This document shows positions 12,046 to 22,287 of a DNA stretch of 64,000 bases, piece after piece. The notes below the pieces were generated by a model. The model saw nothing but the letters and a program-made list of their open reading frames with translations, searched no databases and was not told where the DNA came from. Source of the DNA: Tyto alba (lineage: Eukaryota; Chordata; Aves; Strigiformes; Tytonidae). The position numbers and the translations under genes were made by a program. Position 1 is the first letter of the stretch. Every line of letters begins with the position of its first letter. The stretch spans positions 33,349,518 to 33,413,517 of the forward strand of contig NW_024881313.1 of the NCBI RefSeq assembly GCF_018691265.1. Direction: 5' to 3'.

Positions 12046-14429
12046 TTCAAAGTATAGATATGTGCCCAGAAATCAGTGAGAACTACCCATTCCTTGAAGA
12101 AGCCTCTTCCAAGCACACTGAACTCAGACATAGGGTATAAACAAGGCAATTAATACAGATCAGGTTACTGACATCCTAAACCTGGGCTACATCAGTCTTT
12201 ATTAATTACTCTTGTTTGCAATGAACCACTGTATGTGTTTTGACAAGCGTTGTTTGTGCTGCAGTTCACAGTAGAACGAAGAAGCTGCTTCAACAGCACT
12301 CACTTTATTACAGACAGCATTGAGAAGCACTATAATACCTTTAGTGTTTTCTCCAGGTGCCTCCTCTTCTATCTGGGATTACAAACACACAAATTAAAAA
12401 AAAAAAAAAAAGTTATATAATAACTGACATAGGAACTGTATCAATAAAGTGCTTGCATTCAGTATGCCTAGCAGGAAGACTAGTAAAAGTGGAAATCTTT
12501 GGTTCACTATAAACCATTTATGTCTCTATGGCAACATCGTCGCTGATTTCTACAGCTTCCCTATCGACAGTGTGTAATAGATGTTTGGTCTTTTAAATAT
12601 TACCTTTCATTTCTGGCACCTAAAGAAAATAGGAAAAATGAAAACAAAGACAAACCATATTTAATATAGATCATTCAAAAACATGAGGAGGGATTTAGCA
12701 ATAAATGACAAGCAAATAAAGATAGGATTCTACAGTCACATGAAACAATCCCATGGGCAATGTGTGCAAATCTGAGAGCTGTGTATGCAATAAACTTATC
12801 TTGGAACAATCAGTCTCCTATGCAAGAGGTCAAGTGCTACTTAAAGCAGATCCCAACATCCTCTTCCCATTCTGCTCAAGGCTCCTTGTGTTCCTCTGGA
12901 ATACAAGATAACCCGACCTGCCTGTCCTGAGAGGAGAGCAGGAGAGACAGGCAGCAGCTGAAACTTGCATTTCACAATGCCAGAGGGCATGTCACTGAAG
13001 AATCTGGAGAGGAGCCATCTGAGGTTTCTGCTGGGACATCCATCCTTGAGCGCCAGGGCAGGGAGAGATAAGGTTGCTAGCAGCCACCTGTTAGATAGGG
13101 AGGAAGAACTGACTCATGGCTTCTTGGCAGTGCAAACAAAACTGAGTTTTTCTCCCATGAGCTAAGGCTGGGGAAATGGAGAGAGAGAAAGCTGAGCTGT
13201 GCTTGCAGCCTCTATAGCTCTTAAGTGACTGGGAGGTCTTGGGAGTGAACAGGAAGACCCATCCACCCCAGAGCCACCTCCCAAATCACCGTACCTGCCA
13301 GCAGCAGAAGTTGCCACCAGATTGCTCTTCTATGACCCTGGCACAAGCATAAATGTCTGTTTTGCTACTGTCAGCAGTTCATTCTTTTGCCAAAAGCTGG
13401 CCTTATAAATAAAAGTATTTTTTCGGTCCACCTTAGCAAGAGGCACTGGCAGGACACTTGAGTTCATCTTTACAGATACAAACTCTACCTGACTGAGCTC
13501 TGCAAACCATTGCTTATACCCTTGAGAAGGAATAACAGGCAGTAACCAGCCTCCTGCTGCTGCCCAGATGCTGGACATTATTCTCCCTCTGCCAGAATGG
13601 GAGGAAAGCAGCAGGCACGGGGCTCCTGTGTAAACCTTCTGCTGGCTGTGCTCACCAAGTGTCTTCCAATCTACAGCTTGGAGACTGCAGTAATATCCGT
13701 AATTGCTCAGCCTCCATGGGTTTCATTTCTCCTCTGACCAAAATACCACAGTTACTTTCTTTTACACAGAGATGGAGTTCATTTTAATGGAAAATAAGGA
13801 ACACCCACATACTTTTGTCATACACACTGTAAAATTAATGACTGTGGTATAACTAGAGCTGAGGTTACCAGGCACTTCCCACTGTTGCTTTTCCATTTCA
13901 TATAGCGCTGTACGTCGAAGATAGCGAGCCTGGGGAGAAATCTGCATTTGCTTTTGAGGTCTTCCTAGAGTGAAAACTATTTGAAATGCTGGAGAAGATG
14001 CTATTGACAAATACAGAAAAGAAAAAATAAAAACAAAAACAAAAAACACAACACCCCACCCCCCCCAAAAATATTATATAATGAAAGTATTAATATACTC
14101 CTGTCCTTCCTTTTGGATGCTTTAAATCTCCCTTCTCTTAAAGCAAGCACCAAACTCTTGAACAGCTAGAGGAGAACATCAGAGATTTGAAATGTCACAT
14201 GAAAACTGTCACTAATGAGTGCTAGATACAGCAAAGACTTAAATGTGCCAGACTTCACAATTAGTTTTACACCTGTAAGAATATCTTTGCAAATAACTGG
14301 AATAATTTTTACTCTTAAAGACCCTTTGGCCCAGAACCAGAAACTGCAATAGCTCACTGAGCTGAGCCACAGCAAACTGTCACTGCTGTAGAGCTGAGTT
14401 GCACTGTCTATGAGACAATGTGTCAACTC

Positions 14430-14485
14430 ACCCTCCAATTTTCCACCTGCAAAGTGAAGATAATAATGTTAAATACATTTTTAAA
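14430..14485 (+). mobile_element. MIR-like fragment
   Basis: CCAATTTTCCACCTGCAAAG followed by TGAAGATAATAATGTTAAA resembles the 'cagtttcctcatctgtaaaatggggataataatg' core. It is short and diverged. Confidence 0.4.
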
Positions 14486-17400
14486 AGGCACAAAGAGTGC
14501 AACTCGTGGAAGAATTTATGTAATAGCAGAACTCTACTAACAAGTATCTTATTTAGAAGAAAGTAATTTACACTATGCAAGTGATAAGCAATTAAAAAGT
14601 ATGCTCAATGGAAATCTGATAAGATTTCATCAGCAGAGATTCACAATATTGGCCTTTTTCATGTTACCTCACACACTCCATTAGCTTTACGTAAACTTAC
14701 TGCTTTCAATGTGAATGAGTACCAGACCCCTCTCTCTTCCTCTTTCACTGGTTCAACACTGCAAATTCCCTGAGGCTTAAAAATTGTGCTAATCTTTGCT
14801 GTAATCTTTGGAAGACATTCAAGTGCTATTTTAACAAAACAAAGTATGAAAGATCTCTAAAATGCAAAAAAGCTGAGAAGCAACTAAAACTCTGGTTGAA
14901 TGTGGAAAATGAAGGTTCACAAACACTCTACAGGTTGAAAAGTTGTGAAGTCTTTGTGTTTCCACTACACAAAATCCACAGCCCATTCACACTTCAGAAC
15001 ACCTTACTGGACTGTACCACTACACTCTCCCTCTGCTCCCTTCTACATTGCTCTGTGCTGCAAAACACACATGTACCCAGTGCCCATGTTTGACTCTTTT
15101 TTTAGTTACATATTGGCAGTAAAGACCGTGGCAGACTAGACCTCTCCACATAGACTAATGCAGACTCAAAATATGTTTTAACTCAGTTAACTCACCCACA
15201 CTGAATCTCATCATTATCAATTATCACCCACAATTTAATGAATGCAGATAACATTTTTCAAAAGTGCATAAGTGAGTAAGAACCGGATCCAAAATGAGTA
15301 TTTATGCATCTAATTAGGAAATAGATTCCAATACATATTTTTGGATTTGACCACAAATCCCATTTCAAAAAAACCCTGAATTTACAAATCTAAATTATCT
15401 ATGCGTACTTTTGAAAATTGACACTGTATCACAAACCAGTACAAGTGCAAGAGGTTTTTGGGAAAAGACTGGTTTTTCATTTTCCTTTTGAAGAAAAGAG
15501 AAAAGCTTTCCCATAGAAGAAAGATTTGTTTCTCCCCTCCTTCCCCCATGCTTGAATATAGGACCATTTAAAACTGTTGTTGAACCATTTTTTGATGAGC
15601 TTTGAAAACAAATATTTCTCTCTGATGGTGAAAAAAGAGTTACAAAACTGCCATCAAGTCAGTCAAACCTAGAGAAAGCAATAAGGAATTTAATATAACC
15701 CTCACGTGTAAGTATGAGTATGTAAACAAATGGTTGGTTAGTGCTTTACTATAAAAGCAATGAAATGCCAAGCGCTCTATAGGAACTGTGTAATCAAGAC
15801 ACGCTGCCACCCCTTGGCACAGGATGAAAATGCACCTACATCACAGCAACACGCCGGGAATCATCCAGCACATCAGGCAAAAATCCCAGTAAAGTCAATT
15901 TGCAGTTAAGGAACTTTAATAACGAGATTTTGCTGGACCATCACAAGCATAAATATATTAGCCCAAATTAATGAAAAGGTTTTTATTTCAAGGGACAAAA
16001 TCTTCTGACTCCCAAAGAGCATTATCAAAGCTGAGATGGGCACCCTAAGAACTGTCTCCTTTCTGGCCTTTTCTGAAACAAAAATATACAGAAGAATGGA
16101 GAGCAACATGTACGCATAGATTTTTTTTTTTTTTTTTCCCCACCCCTCGTATCTTTGAAAGCCCCTTGGAAACCAACACAAGCTGCTCTGACCCTGGGCT
16201 CAGTGTCTTCCTCCTGCACTCGAGCTCCTAGCTACTAGCTCAAGAGAAATAATGTGAGCTGCGTACTCAACATGAGGTATCCCAACTTATTGCACAGTTC
16301 ACTACTATTAGATATGATTGAGCCTCTTCACATGGTTGTTCCTGAATACTTAAAAATACATCCTCTCTGGCAGATTTTTTTTAGTGCATGCATCATCATC
16401 ATTGTGAGTAAAGATTTCAGAGACAGAGGCTGATTTGAAACTGGCAGCAAATATCAGAAGGTGGTTTAAATCTAAATATAGTTATAAAGCAAAGCATAAA
16501 AAACATCACCTCCGGATCAGAGTGTCTATTATTCAGTAATCACAAAACATGAGGGGCATCCAAGTAAAAAAACCCTATGATTTTTATAAGGTCTATAACT
16601 ATTTCTTTTGAAGGAAGAAAGCTGTAATTTTTATTAATTTCAAAAAAATGAGCTTACAGAATGTCAGTAGAGCCTAACTATTTTAATTGAAGTAACTAGT
16701 CCCAGTTCTCTACATCTTAATGGCTGTAGTATAACTGAGTCACGCATCCAAGAACTCACCCAGAAGAGGAGATTCTTACAGACTTGAACACTGGTTTCTG
16801 TCAATAAGCACAGCAGTTCAGATACGTAGATAAACTTCTGGTTACAATTCAAATTATTATAACTTACAGTAATGCTACAATTCCTGTAGTCCTATGAACC
16901 CTTCTGTAAAATCAAATCACTTATCTCTCTGGGAAAAGACCACACCACTTCTGAAATGCCTGTTATCTGCAGCTCATGCCTCAACATTTCTGAAACACTC
17001 TCCTTGACATACATTTTTAGGAGATAATACCTCTTCCCATTAGGCAAATAATGAACTGAGAATTAACACTTTCAATTATATGCAACAGCAAGTCTGACAT
17101 ACCAAATTAGAGGTTTTTTACACTAATGGTTTTGATTCTCGCTTTCTCAGACTCACTCTATTAACAAATGATATTTGATTTACTTGATCCTTAATTTATT
17201 CAAGCAGGAAACACAGTTTTACTGAAGCATTTTGAAATTATCATTATTTATATCTGAATGAAAAACTTCTCAAAATGTAAATCAGTCTGAATAATCAATT
17301 GCAAAACTAGTGAAGTATAATATATGGCCAAATGTAGTTTTAAGAAAATGCAGGAAAGAAAGAAATAGTCTGCATTCAGTTATAGAAAGAATATTCACCG

Positions 17401-19089
17401 TAACGAAAGCTTTGGTACTTTGGGTCTGGCCATCTTTATATGGTTAACTCTCCTATTAAAGACAATAGGATTTTTGGCTAAGTAATGAACCTGTAAGAAT
17501 GCAGTGTATCATTCTTTATATAGGAAAGTCCTATGATGTTTCAGTGGAGGGTTCAATATTTTTAACACATAACTTATCATACAAAATTTAATTTAAAAAG
17601 GACTTCTGTGATCATCATTTTATAGTCAGTGCCTTACAAAAATTGATCAATATTTGTGTTACAGAAAAGTGCTGAATTTCTTACGCACCTGATTAATGCA
17701 TTGTTATCATCGCAGTAATTAAAAGGAACAGGGTTATACACAATCAGCATGATACATCTTATTCAGCACCTTCTGGCAGTTGCCTGCAAAAATTAAACTC
17801 ATTAATCACTGAGATGTCAACAAATAAAAAGCTTGGAAAAGGTGAAGAAGCTTTATTTTATGGGGAAAAAAAAAATCTCAAGTCAACATCCAGGAGAAAA
17901 TCTTTACCACAGTACAATATGGAAAACATTAACCTCATCAATCTAAAAAGGGTAATTGTGTCACCAAAATTCTTCATAATCTGCTATACCGCCACACTAG
18001 ATTTTACTAAGAGTCTTCACAGATATTTCTTCATATCTAAATGAATGTAGTGAAAAGGTAAACATATAACAAAGCAAAAACGTCATTGGAATTTTGGTTA
18101 TATCTGTTGCAATAATTAACTCCTATATCAGTACTGCCATGGAGTCATTTAAGAAGCGGTTTTCTGGGATCATTTATGCAGGATCTAGTTTCTTCATTAC
18201 TCCTCCCATAAATAACATGACTGTCTCCTCAGGCTAATAATTAACATTAAAAAATTGCAATATTTAACCCAGTTTTTGTTCACAAGTTAGGCCTACTATA
18301 TATATTTTCTCATATACCTACCATGACTTGAAACACAGTAAAAACTTGTTCAAACACTAAAGAATGTTGTGACTTCTGCTTTGCTATATTTTCATGTTAC
18401 AAAACCAATGTTCTCAAGTCCATCTCAATGATGACTGTAAAACGAAGCAAGCAAGTATCCCATTAAGTCATGATTATCTTGGTTTTAAAGTTTGTTTATC
18501 ACAAAGTTACTATTTCCTCTTTGGCTTCATATAGGCTTTATCTAGGTTTCATCTAGTATTTTTCCATCAGCAGTACTTACAGCAGACAAAATGCTTACTG
18601 ACAATACTGTGACCTTCAAAGGCAAGATCCTGTGTTTCCCTCTGTTTTACACTGCATTGAAGTCTGTACTGGTGCTTAAAAATATAGTACTGAATGCAGC
18701 ACATATTTCAATAGGGAAAGTCATCATCAGTAATGTATAAAACAACCTCAGTTTTCTTCTGATTTTTAATCACATGACAAACTTAGGAACAGAGCAGTCT
18801 CATTCTCAGGTTCATTTTGGTATTTCCAAGTATGGCCAGGCAACAAAACTTTCTTTCTGTATGTTTAAGCTCTGGTTTTATCTTACTAGATTGATATTGA
18901 AGGATGAAAGAAAATGCAAATGCTCTGCTATAGTATTTCTGTAAAACAGAAAACAGATGTCTAATCATCTTAGGAAGAGGTTGCCAATGCTGTTGTGTTA
19001 CGTCCTTCCCCATGATAAGCAACAGCGCATGGTTCTGAAACCCTGCACAAACCGCCCTTCTTGCACTTCTCCCACAGTCCTTGCCCACT

Positions 19090-19620
19090 GCCTGTCTCAC
19101 TTTTCCCTTTGCCTTGGGGATTTCATGTCCGGGGCTGCGTTCACTTGTCTTGGGCAGGCCTGCCTGTTGCCACGGGGGGCAGGAGAGAAACACCCCCTGT
19201 CCGCCGGGATCTCACCACGGCCAAGGGCCAGTTCGCCTCGACGCCGGTCTGGGGCGGGTTCAGCACGACGGACAGCTCCCCGTGCGCCGGGACAGCCGCG
19301 TTTCGGCACCGCGGACAGCTCCTCCTGCCCGCCCCGTGGGCTCAGCACCGCGGACAGCTCCAACTGCCAGCCCCGTGGGCTCAGCACCGCGGACAGCTCC
19401 GGTCCGTGGGGCTCAGCACCGCCGACAGCTCCGTCCCTCCGCTCCCCACGGCAGGACACACCCCCACCCCCCCCACCCCGAAGGCCCTTCCCACTGGCTC
19501 CCTCACGGCCTCATCCTTCCCACCTCAACATCGCTCCACCACAGACCCCCAGCGCAGGCTGCATGGTCTCTGCCGGACGGGAAAGCCTCTGAACTGTCCG
19601 ACTCGGTCCACTGCACTTTC
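19090..19620. promoter_or_regulatory. Secondary GC/CpG-rich block
   Basis: This is a sharp local rise in GC and CpG separated from the main island by about 0.9 kb, which includes the 20-bp polypurine array. It contains a GGGGCGGG SP1-like box (about 19,250) and the 39-bp minisatellite. It could be an outlying part of the island, an alternative promoter, or GC richness produced by the minisatellite itself. No convincing exon was seen; the open frames on both strands follow from the base composition. Confidence 0.45.
19259..19440. repeat. GC-rich minisatellite, 39-bp core unit
   Basis: The core CACCGCGGACAGCTCC recurs at 19,307, 19,346 and 19,385. A variant is at 19,417 (CACCGCCGACAGCTCC) and a diverged copy at 19,264 (CACGACGGACAGCTCC). 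The three central copies are 39 bp apart; the last interval is 32 bp. Between cores lies a CTGCC..CCCCGTGGGCTCAG segment. A 39-bp period keeps frame, so a proline/glutamine-rich repeat appears in open frames here, but nothing else supports coding. Confidence 0.85.
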
Positions 19621-19820
19621 TCAAACAGGTTGCCCTCCCTTTGAAAAATAATTCATCCAGAGAGCCCACATGCATATAGAAGTCAGCCCAAATCCCTGTT
19701 TCTGGCCCTGCTTTTTGTATTTCATGGCAAGAGACACCTTGGTTGACACCTTTCCCTCTACAGACGGTATCACCTAAAAATGCTCTCCACCCACACCCAA
19801 ACCCCGAGGGGAGAAAAGAA

Positions 19821-20305
19821 AAAGAAAGAGGGAGAGAGAGAAAGAAAGAGGGAGAGAGAGAAAGAAAGAGGGAGAGAGAGAAAGAAAGAGGGAGAGAGAG
19901 AAAGAAAGAGGGAGAGAGAGAAAGAAAGAGGGAGAGAGAGAAAGAAAGAGGGAGAGAGAGAAAGAAAGAGGGAGAGAGAGAAAGAAAGAGGGAGAGAGAG
20001 AAAGAAAGAGGGAGAGAGAGAAAGAAAGAGGGAGAGAGAGAAAGAAAGAGGGAGAGAGAGAAAGAAAGAGGGAGAGAGAGAAAGAAAGAGGGAGAGAGAG
20101 AAAGAAAGAGGGAGAGAGAGAAAGAAAGAGGGAGAGAGAGAAAGAAAGAGGGAGAGAGAGAAAGAAAGAGGGAGAGAGAGAAAGAAAGAGGGAGAGAGAG
20201 AAAGAAAGAGGGAGAGAGAGAAAGAAAGAGGGAGAGAGAGAAAGAGAGAGGGAGAGAGAGAAAGAGAGAGGGAGAGAGAGAAAGAGAGAAACACACACAC
20301 ACACC
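19821..20305. repeat. 20-bp polypurine tandem repeat with short (AC)n tail
   Basis: The unit AAAGAAAGAGGGAGAGAGAG is repeated 21 times without a single mismatch from 19,821 to 20,240. Two variant units (AAAGAGAGAGGGAGAGAGAG) follow, then a partial unit, then (AC)7 at 20,291-20,305. The plus strand is purely A/G and the minus strand purely C/T. The perfection of the units suggests recent expansion or gene conversion. The true copy number may vary between individuals or be mis-assembled. Because the unit has no stop codon in any frame, long open frames of 176-265 codons appear on both strands. They are by-products of the repeat and are not annotated as genes. Confidence 0.97.
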
Positions 20306-21000
20306 CAATCTTCTTTTAGTAGTTTAGTATTATTCTTATTAATATTATTTTGGAGCCTGTCAGCACAAATCACTCGCACATGCTAAACTGCGTCCTTTGC
20401 TTCCAGGCTCAGCGCTTCTGGTGATCAGAGAAGCGGCTCCAGACATCTGCCATCTCCAAATCCAGGCAAGTAAAATTAAAACAGTCAAATATGAGGAAAA
20501 CGTGTGGGAGCCGGGCCCCGGCGGCGGCACTCCGCTGGCTCACAGCGACACCTACAGCCCAGCACGGCGGGAAGGGCCCCGCGCCCACGGCCACGCCGCG
20601 GAAGGGTCACGCGTGGCTGCGGCCAGCCAGGCACCAGGACGGGTCCCTTCCCGCAGTTGGCCAAGGCCAAGGAGCAGCAGCGTCAGGATCGCTGGTGGCG
20701 GGCGGGTCACAGGGACGAGTTAACCCAAGGTCCTGTCACCGCCGGTTCGTGGGGCCACCCTCGTGGGAACCGCCGCGGGGAGGTTTGGGTCGGTTTGCCT
20801 CGGCGCTGGCAAAGGCGCGTTTGCTCTACGGACCGCCAAAGTCTTTGCGAAGGGACTGGAAAACGGACAGGAAATTAAAAGACAAGCCGAGGAAGTTTCC
20901 CTGCGAACACAACTCTCTCTCCAAGCCGGCTGGCTCGGCTGGAAGCGGTGCCTTTCCCCCGAGGGCTCCCGGAGCCGGAGCTCAGCCCTGTCGCAAAGCT

Positions 21001-21006
21001 CACGTG
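21001..21006. promoter_or_regulatory. Palindromic E-box (CACGTG)
   Basis: CACGTG lies inside the CpG island, a setting where USF/MYC-type bHLH factors are known to bind. The six-base motif alone is weak evidence. Confidence 0.22.
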
Positions 21007-21292
21007 TCCCACCCGGGCAAGAAGCATTTTTAACAGACACAAACATTATTCCCAACCGCAGCCATTTGCTTCCCCTTGTGCGCGCTTCTACAGAGGCAAA
21101 CCACACTCAAATCCCTCTGCAAACCTCCCATCACCCAGTGATGCGGAGCCACCCGGTTTCAGCTATGGCCGGCCCTTCTTCCTCTCCCCACTTCCCAAAT
21201 CCCCCTTTCCGCCCCCCCCCCGAAAGAACAAGGCGCGAACGACCTAAGCAAGTTTAACTCCATGAGGAAGAGCAGCGAGCCGGCGGCCTGGA

Positions 21293-21299
21293 TGAGTCA
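21293..21299. promoter_or_regulatory. AP-1-like site (TGAGTCA)
   Basis: A perfect TGAGTCA heptamer lies in the GC-rich block just inside putative intron 1, beside a short AT-richer stretch (21,300-21,325). A 7-mer is expected by chance several times in 64 kb, so this is only a candidate. Confidence 0.25.
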
Positions 21300-21902
21300 C
21301 TCGTTACTAAGGCGATATGCAGATACACCCTGTGAAGTCGCTACTCTCGGAGGCAGCGCGGGAGCGGAAGGTGCGCGGCCGAAGTTTGCGGCTTCCCCGC
21401 GGGGGCTCGCCCGGGGGCGGCGAGGAGGGACAGAGCCCCAAAAACGGCTGCTCAGGGGTTAAAAAGTTTCCCCGCTGCCAGGTTGGAAGGAGGCTAACGG
21501 GAAAGCAAGGAGGGAGGGACAAGGTGAAGACTTGTGCCCCGGGGGAGTGTTAAAGGGTAAAACGTGGAATAACAATTAAAGAAGAAAAAAAAAAAAAAAA
21601 GGGGGTGGGAGCCTTGTCGCCTCGCTCGGAGGTAGACGGCCTGAGCTTGCACTGGCCGTTTCCAAACGTGCTGACCCCGCGCCCCCCCCGCCCCCCCTCC
21701 GCCCTGCTCCGCGGTAGCGGGGAGCCGCGCAAGGAGCCAGATAACGGGGAAGGGTGCGGGGGCTGCGCGGGCTCCGTCCCGGACTATCTCCGTCACTTCG
21801 GGGGAAGAGAAGAGGGGGCGCAAAGACCCGCTTGGAAGAACGGACAAGAAATAACCGCCAGCCTCGAGGGGCACCCAGGCAGGTCCAGCAGGGCGGTGGG
21901 GA

Positions 21903-21927
21903 GGGGGGGGGGGGAGAGGGGGGGGGG
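21903..21927 (+). repeat. G12/G10 runs, G-quadruplex-prone, just inside putative intron 1
   Basis: A G12 run (21,903-21,914) and a G10 run (21,918-21,927) are followed by GGGG, on the plus strand. They begin about 60 nt downstream of the minus-strand splice donor. In the transcript they appear as C runs, so any G-quadruplex would form on the template DNA strand. Confidence 0.8.
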
Positions 21928-21986
21928 CGGGGAGTCCGGGCACCCAAACCCCAACCCAACCCGACCCGACCGACCCCGGCGCTTAC

Positions 21987-22187
21987 ATCCTCCTCCTCGC
22001 AGTCACTTCGCGGCTGGTACTGGAAGCGGGGCCGGCTGCTTTCCTGGTGCGCTGGAGGCGCGGGTTTGCCGGCAGCACCGTCCTCCTCGCTGCTCGGGGC
22101 GCCCAGGAGGCGACTCGCCTCGGGGGGGACGGGGAAGGAGCGGGAGGTGTTGATCTTCCCGCTGAACCGCTGGTACAGTGAAGCCAT
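21987..22187 (-). CDS. First coding exon (67 codons) of an unidentified minus-strand protein-coding gene
   Basis: The minus strand has an ATG at 22,187 followed by 67 open codons, ending at GGAT|GTAAGC. The donor GT is at 21,986-21,985, which leaves phase 0. The start has T at -3 and G at +4, a middling Kozak context. The peptide begins MASLYQRFSGKINTSRSFPV, continues through a Pro/Ser/Ala-rich linker, and ends in an acidic patch (DCEEED). It has no signal peptide, membrane segment or recognisable domain. The composed, non-repetitive N-terminus, the good donor and the position inside a CpG island all suggest a real first exon of a vertebrate cytoplasmic or nuclear protein. The frame stays open past the donor to 21,576, but that part is proline/glycine low complexity, as expected of GC-rich intron start. 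The N-terminus looks like a conserved vertebrate sequence, but I cannot name the gene. Later exons must lie at lower coordinates, here or outside the window. Confidence 0.72.
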
Positions 22188-22250
22188 GAAGTCAATCCGC
22201 GGGAAACGAGGGGGAGGGAGGGAAAGAGAGATGCTTCTCCCGCTTTCTCT

Positions 22251-22287
<37 letters not shown>

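Larger units (their letters stand above)
1..19089. other. AT-rich non-coding DNA, probably intron 1 of the minus-strand gene
   Basis: Apart from the simple repeats and MIR-like relics listed separately, no exon could be supported here on either strand. Open frames are short (mostly under 100 codons), lack family motifs and are of the number expected by chance in AT-rich DNA. If the first exon at 22 kb is real, its next exon lies here or beyond position 1. Calling this intronic is therefore an inference from the gene's orientation, not something seen. Confidence 0.55.

Noticed and set aside
16540..16590. Possible mariner-type terminal repeat (GAGGGGCATCCAAGTAAAAA)
   Set aside because: No opposing inverted repeat, no TA target duplication and no transposase remnant were seen nearby.
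18957..19651. Overlapping plus-strand frames of 187-211 codons in the 19-kb GC-rich block
   Set aside because: Three frames are open at once because GC-rich DNA has few stops, and the peptides are Pro/Arg/Ser low complexity with the 39-bp repeat. No single frame is favoured.
19511..20379. Open frames of 176-265 codons on both strands across the 20-bp repeat
   Set aside because: They exist only because the tandem unit lacks stop codons in every frame. The flanking unique parts have no recognisable domain.
20491..21257. Plus-strand frames of 99-180 codons in the CpG island
   Set aside because: Several frames overlap on both strands with Pro/Arg/Gly-rich composition, and there is no conserved-looking N-terminus or splice pattern comparable with the minus-strand exon.
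21576..21986. Extension of the first-exon frame past the donor (to 203 codons)
   Set aside because: Beyond GAT|GTAAGC the peptide becomes proline/arginine/glycine low complexity and runs into an A16 tract. It is better explained as intron sequence.
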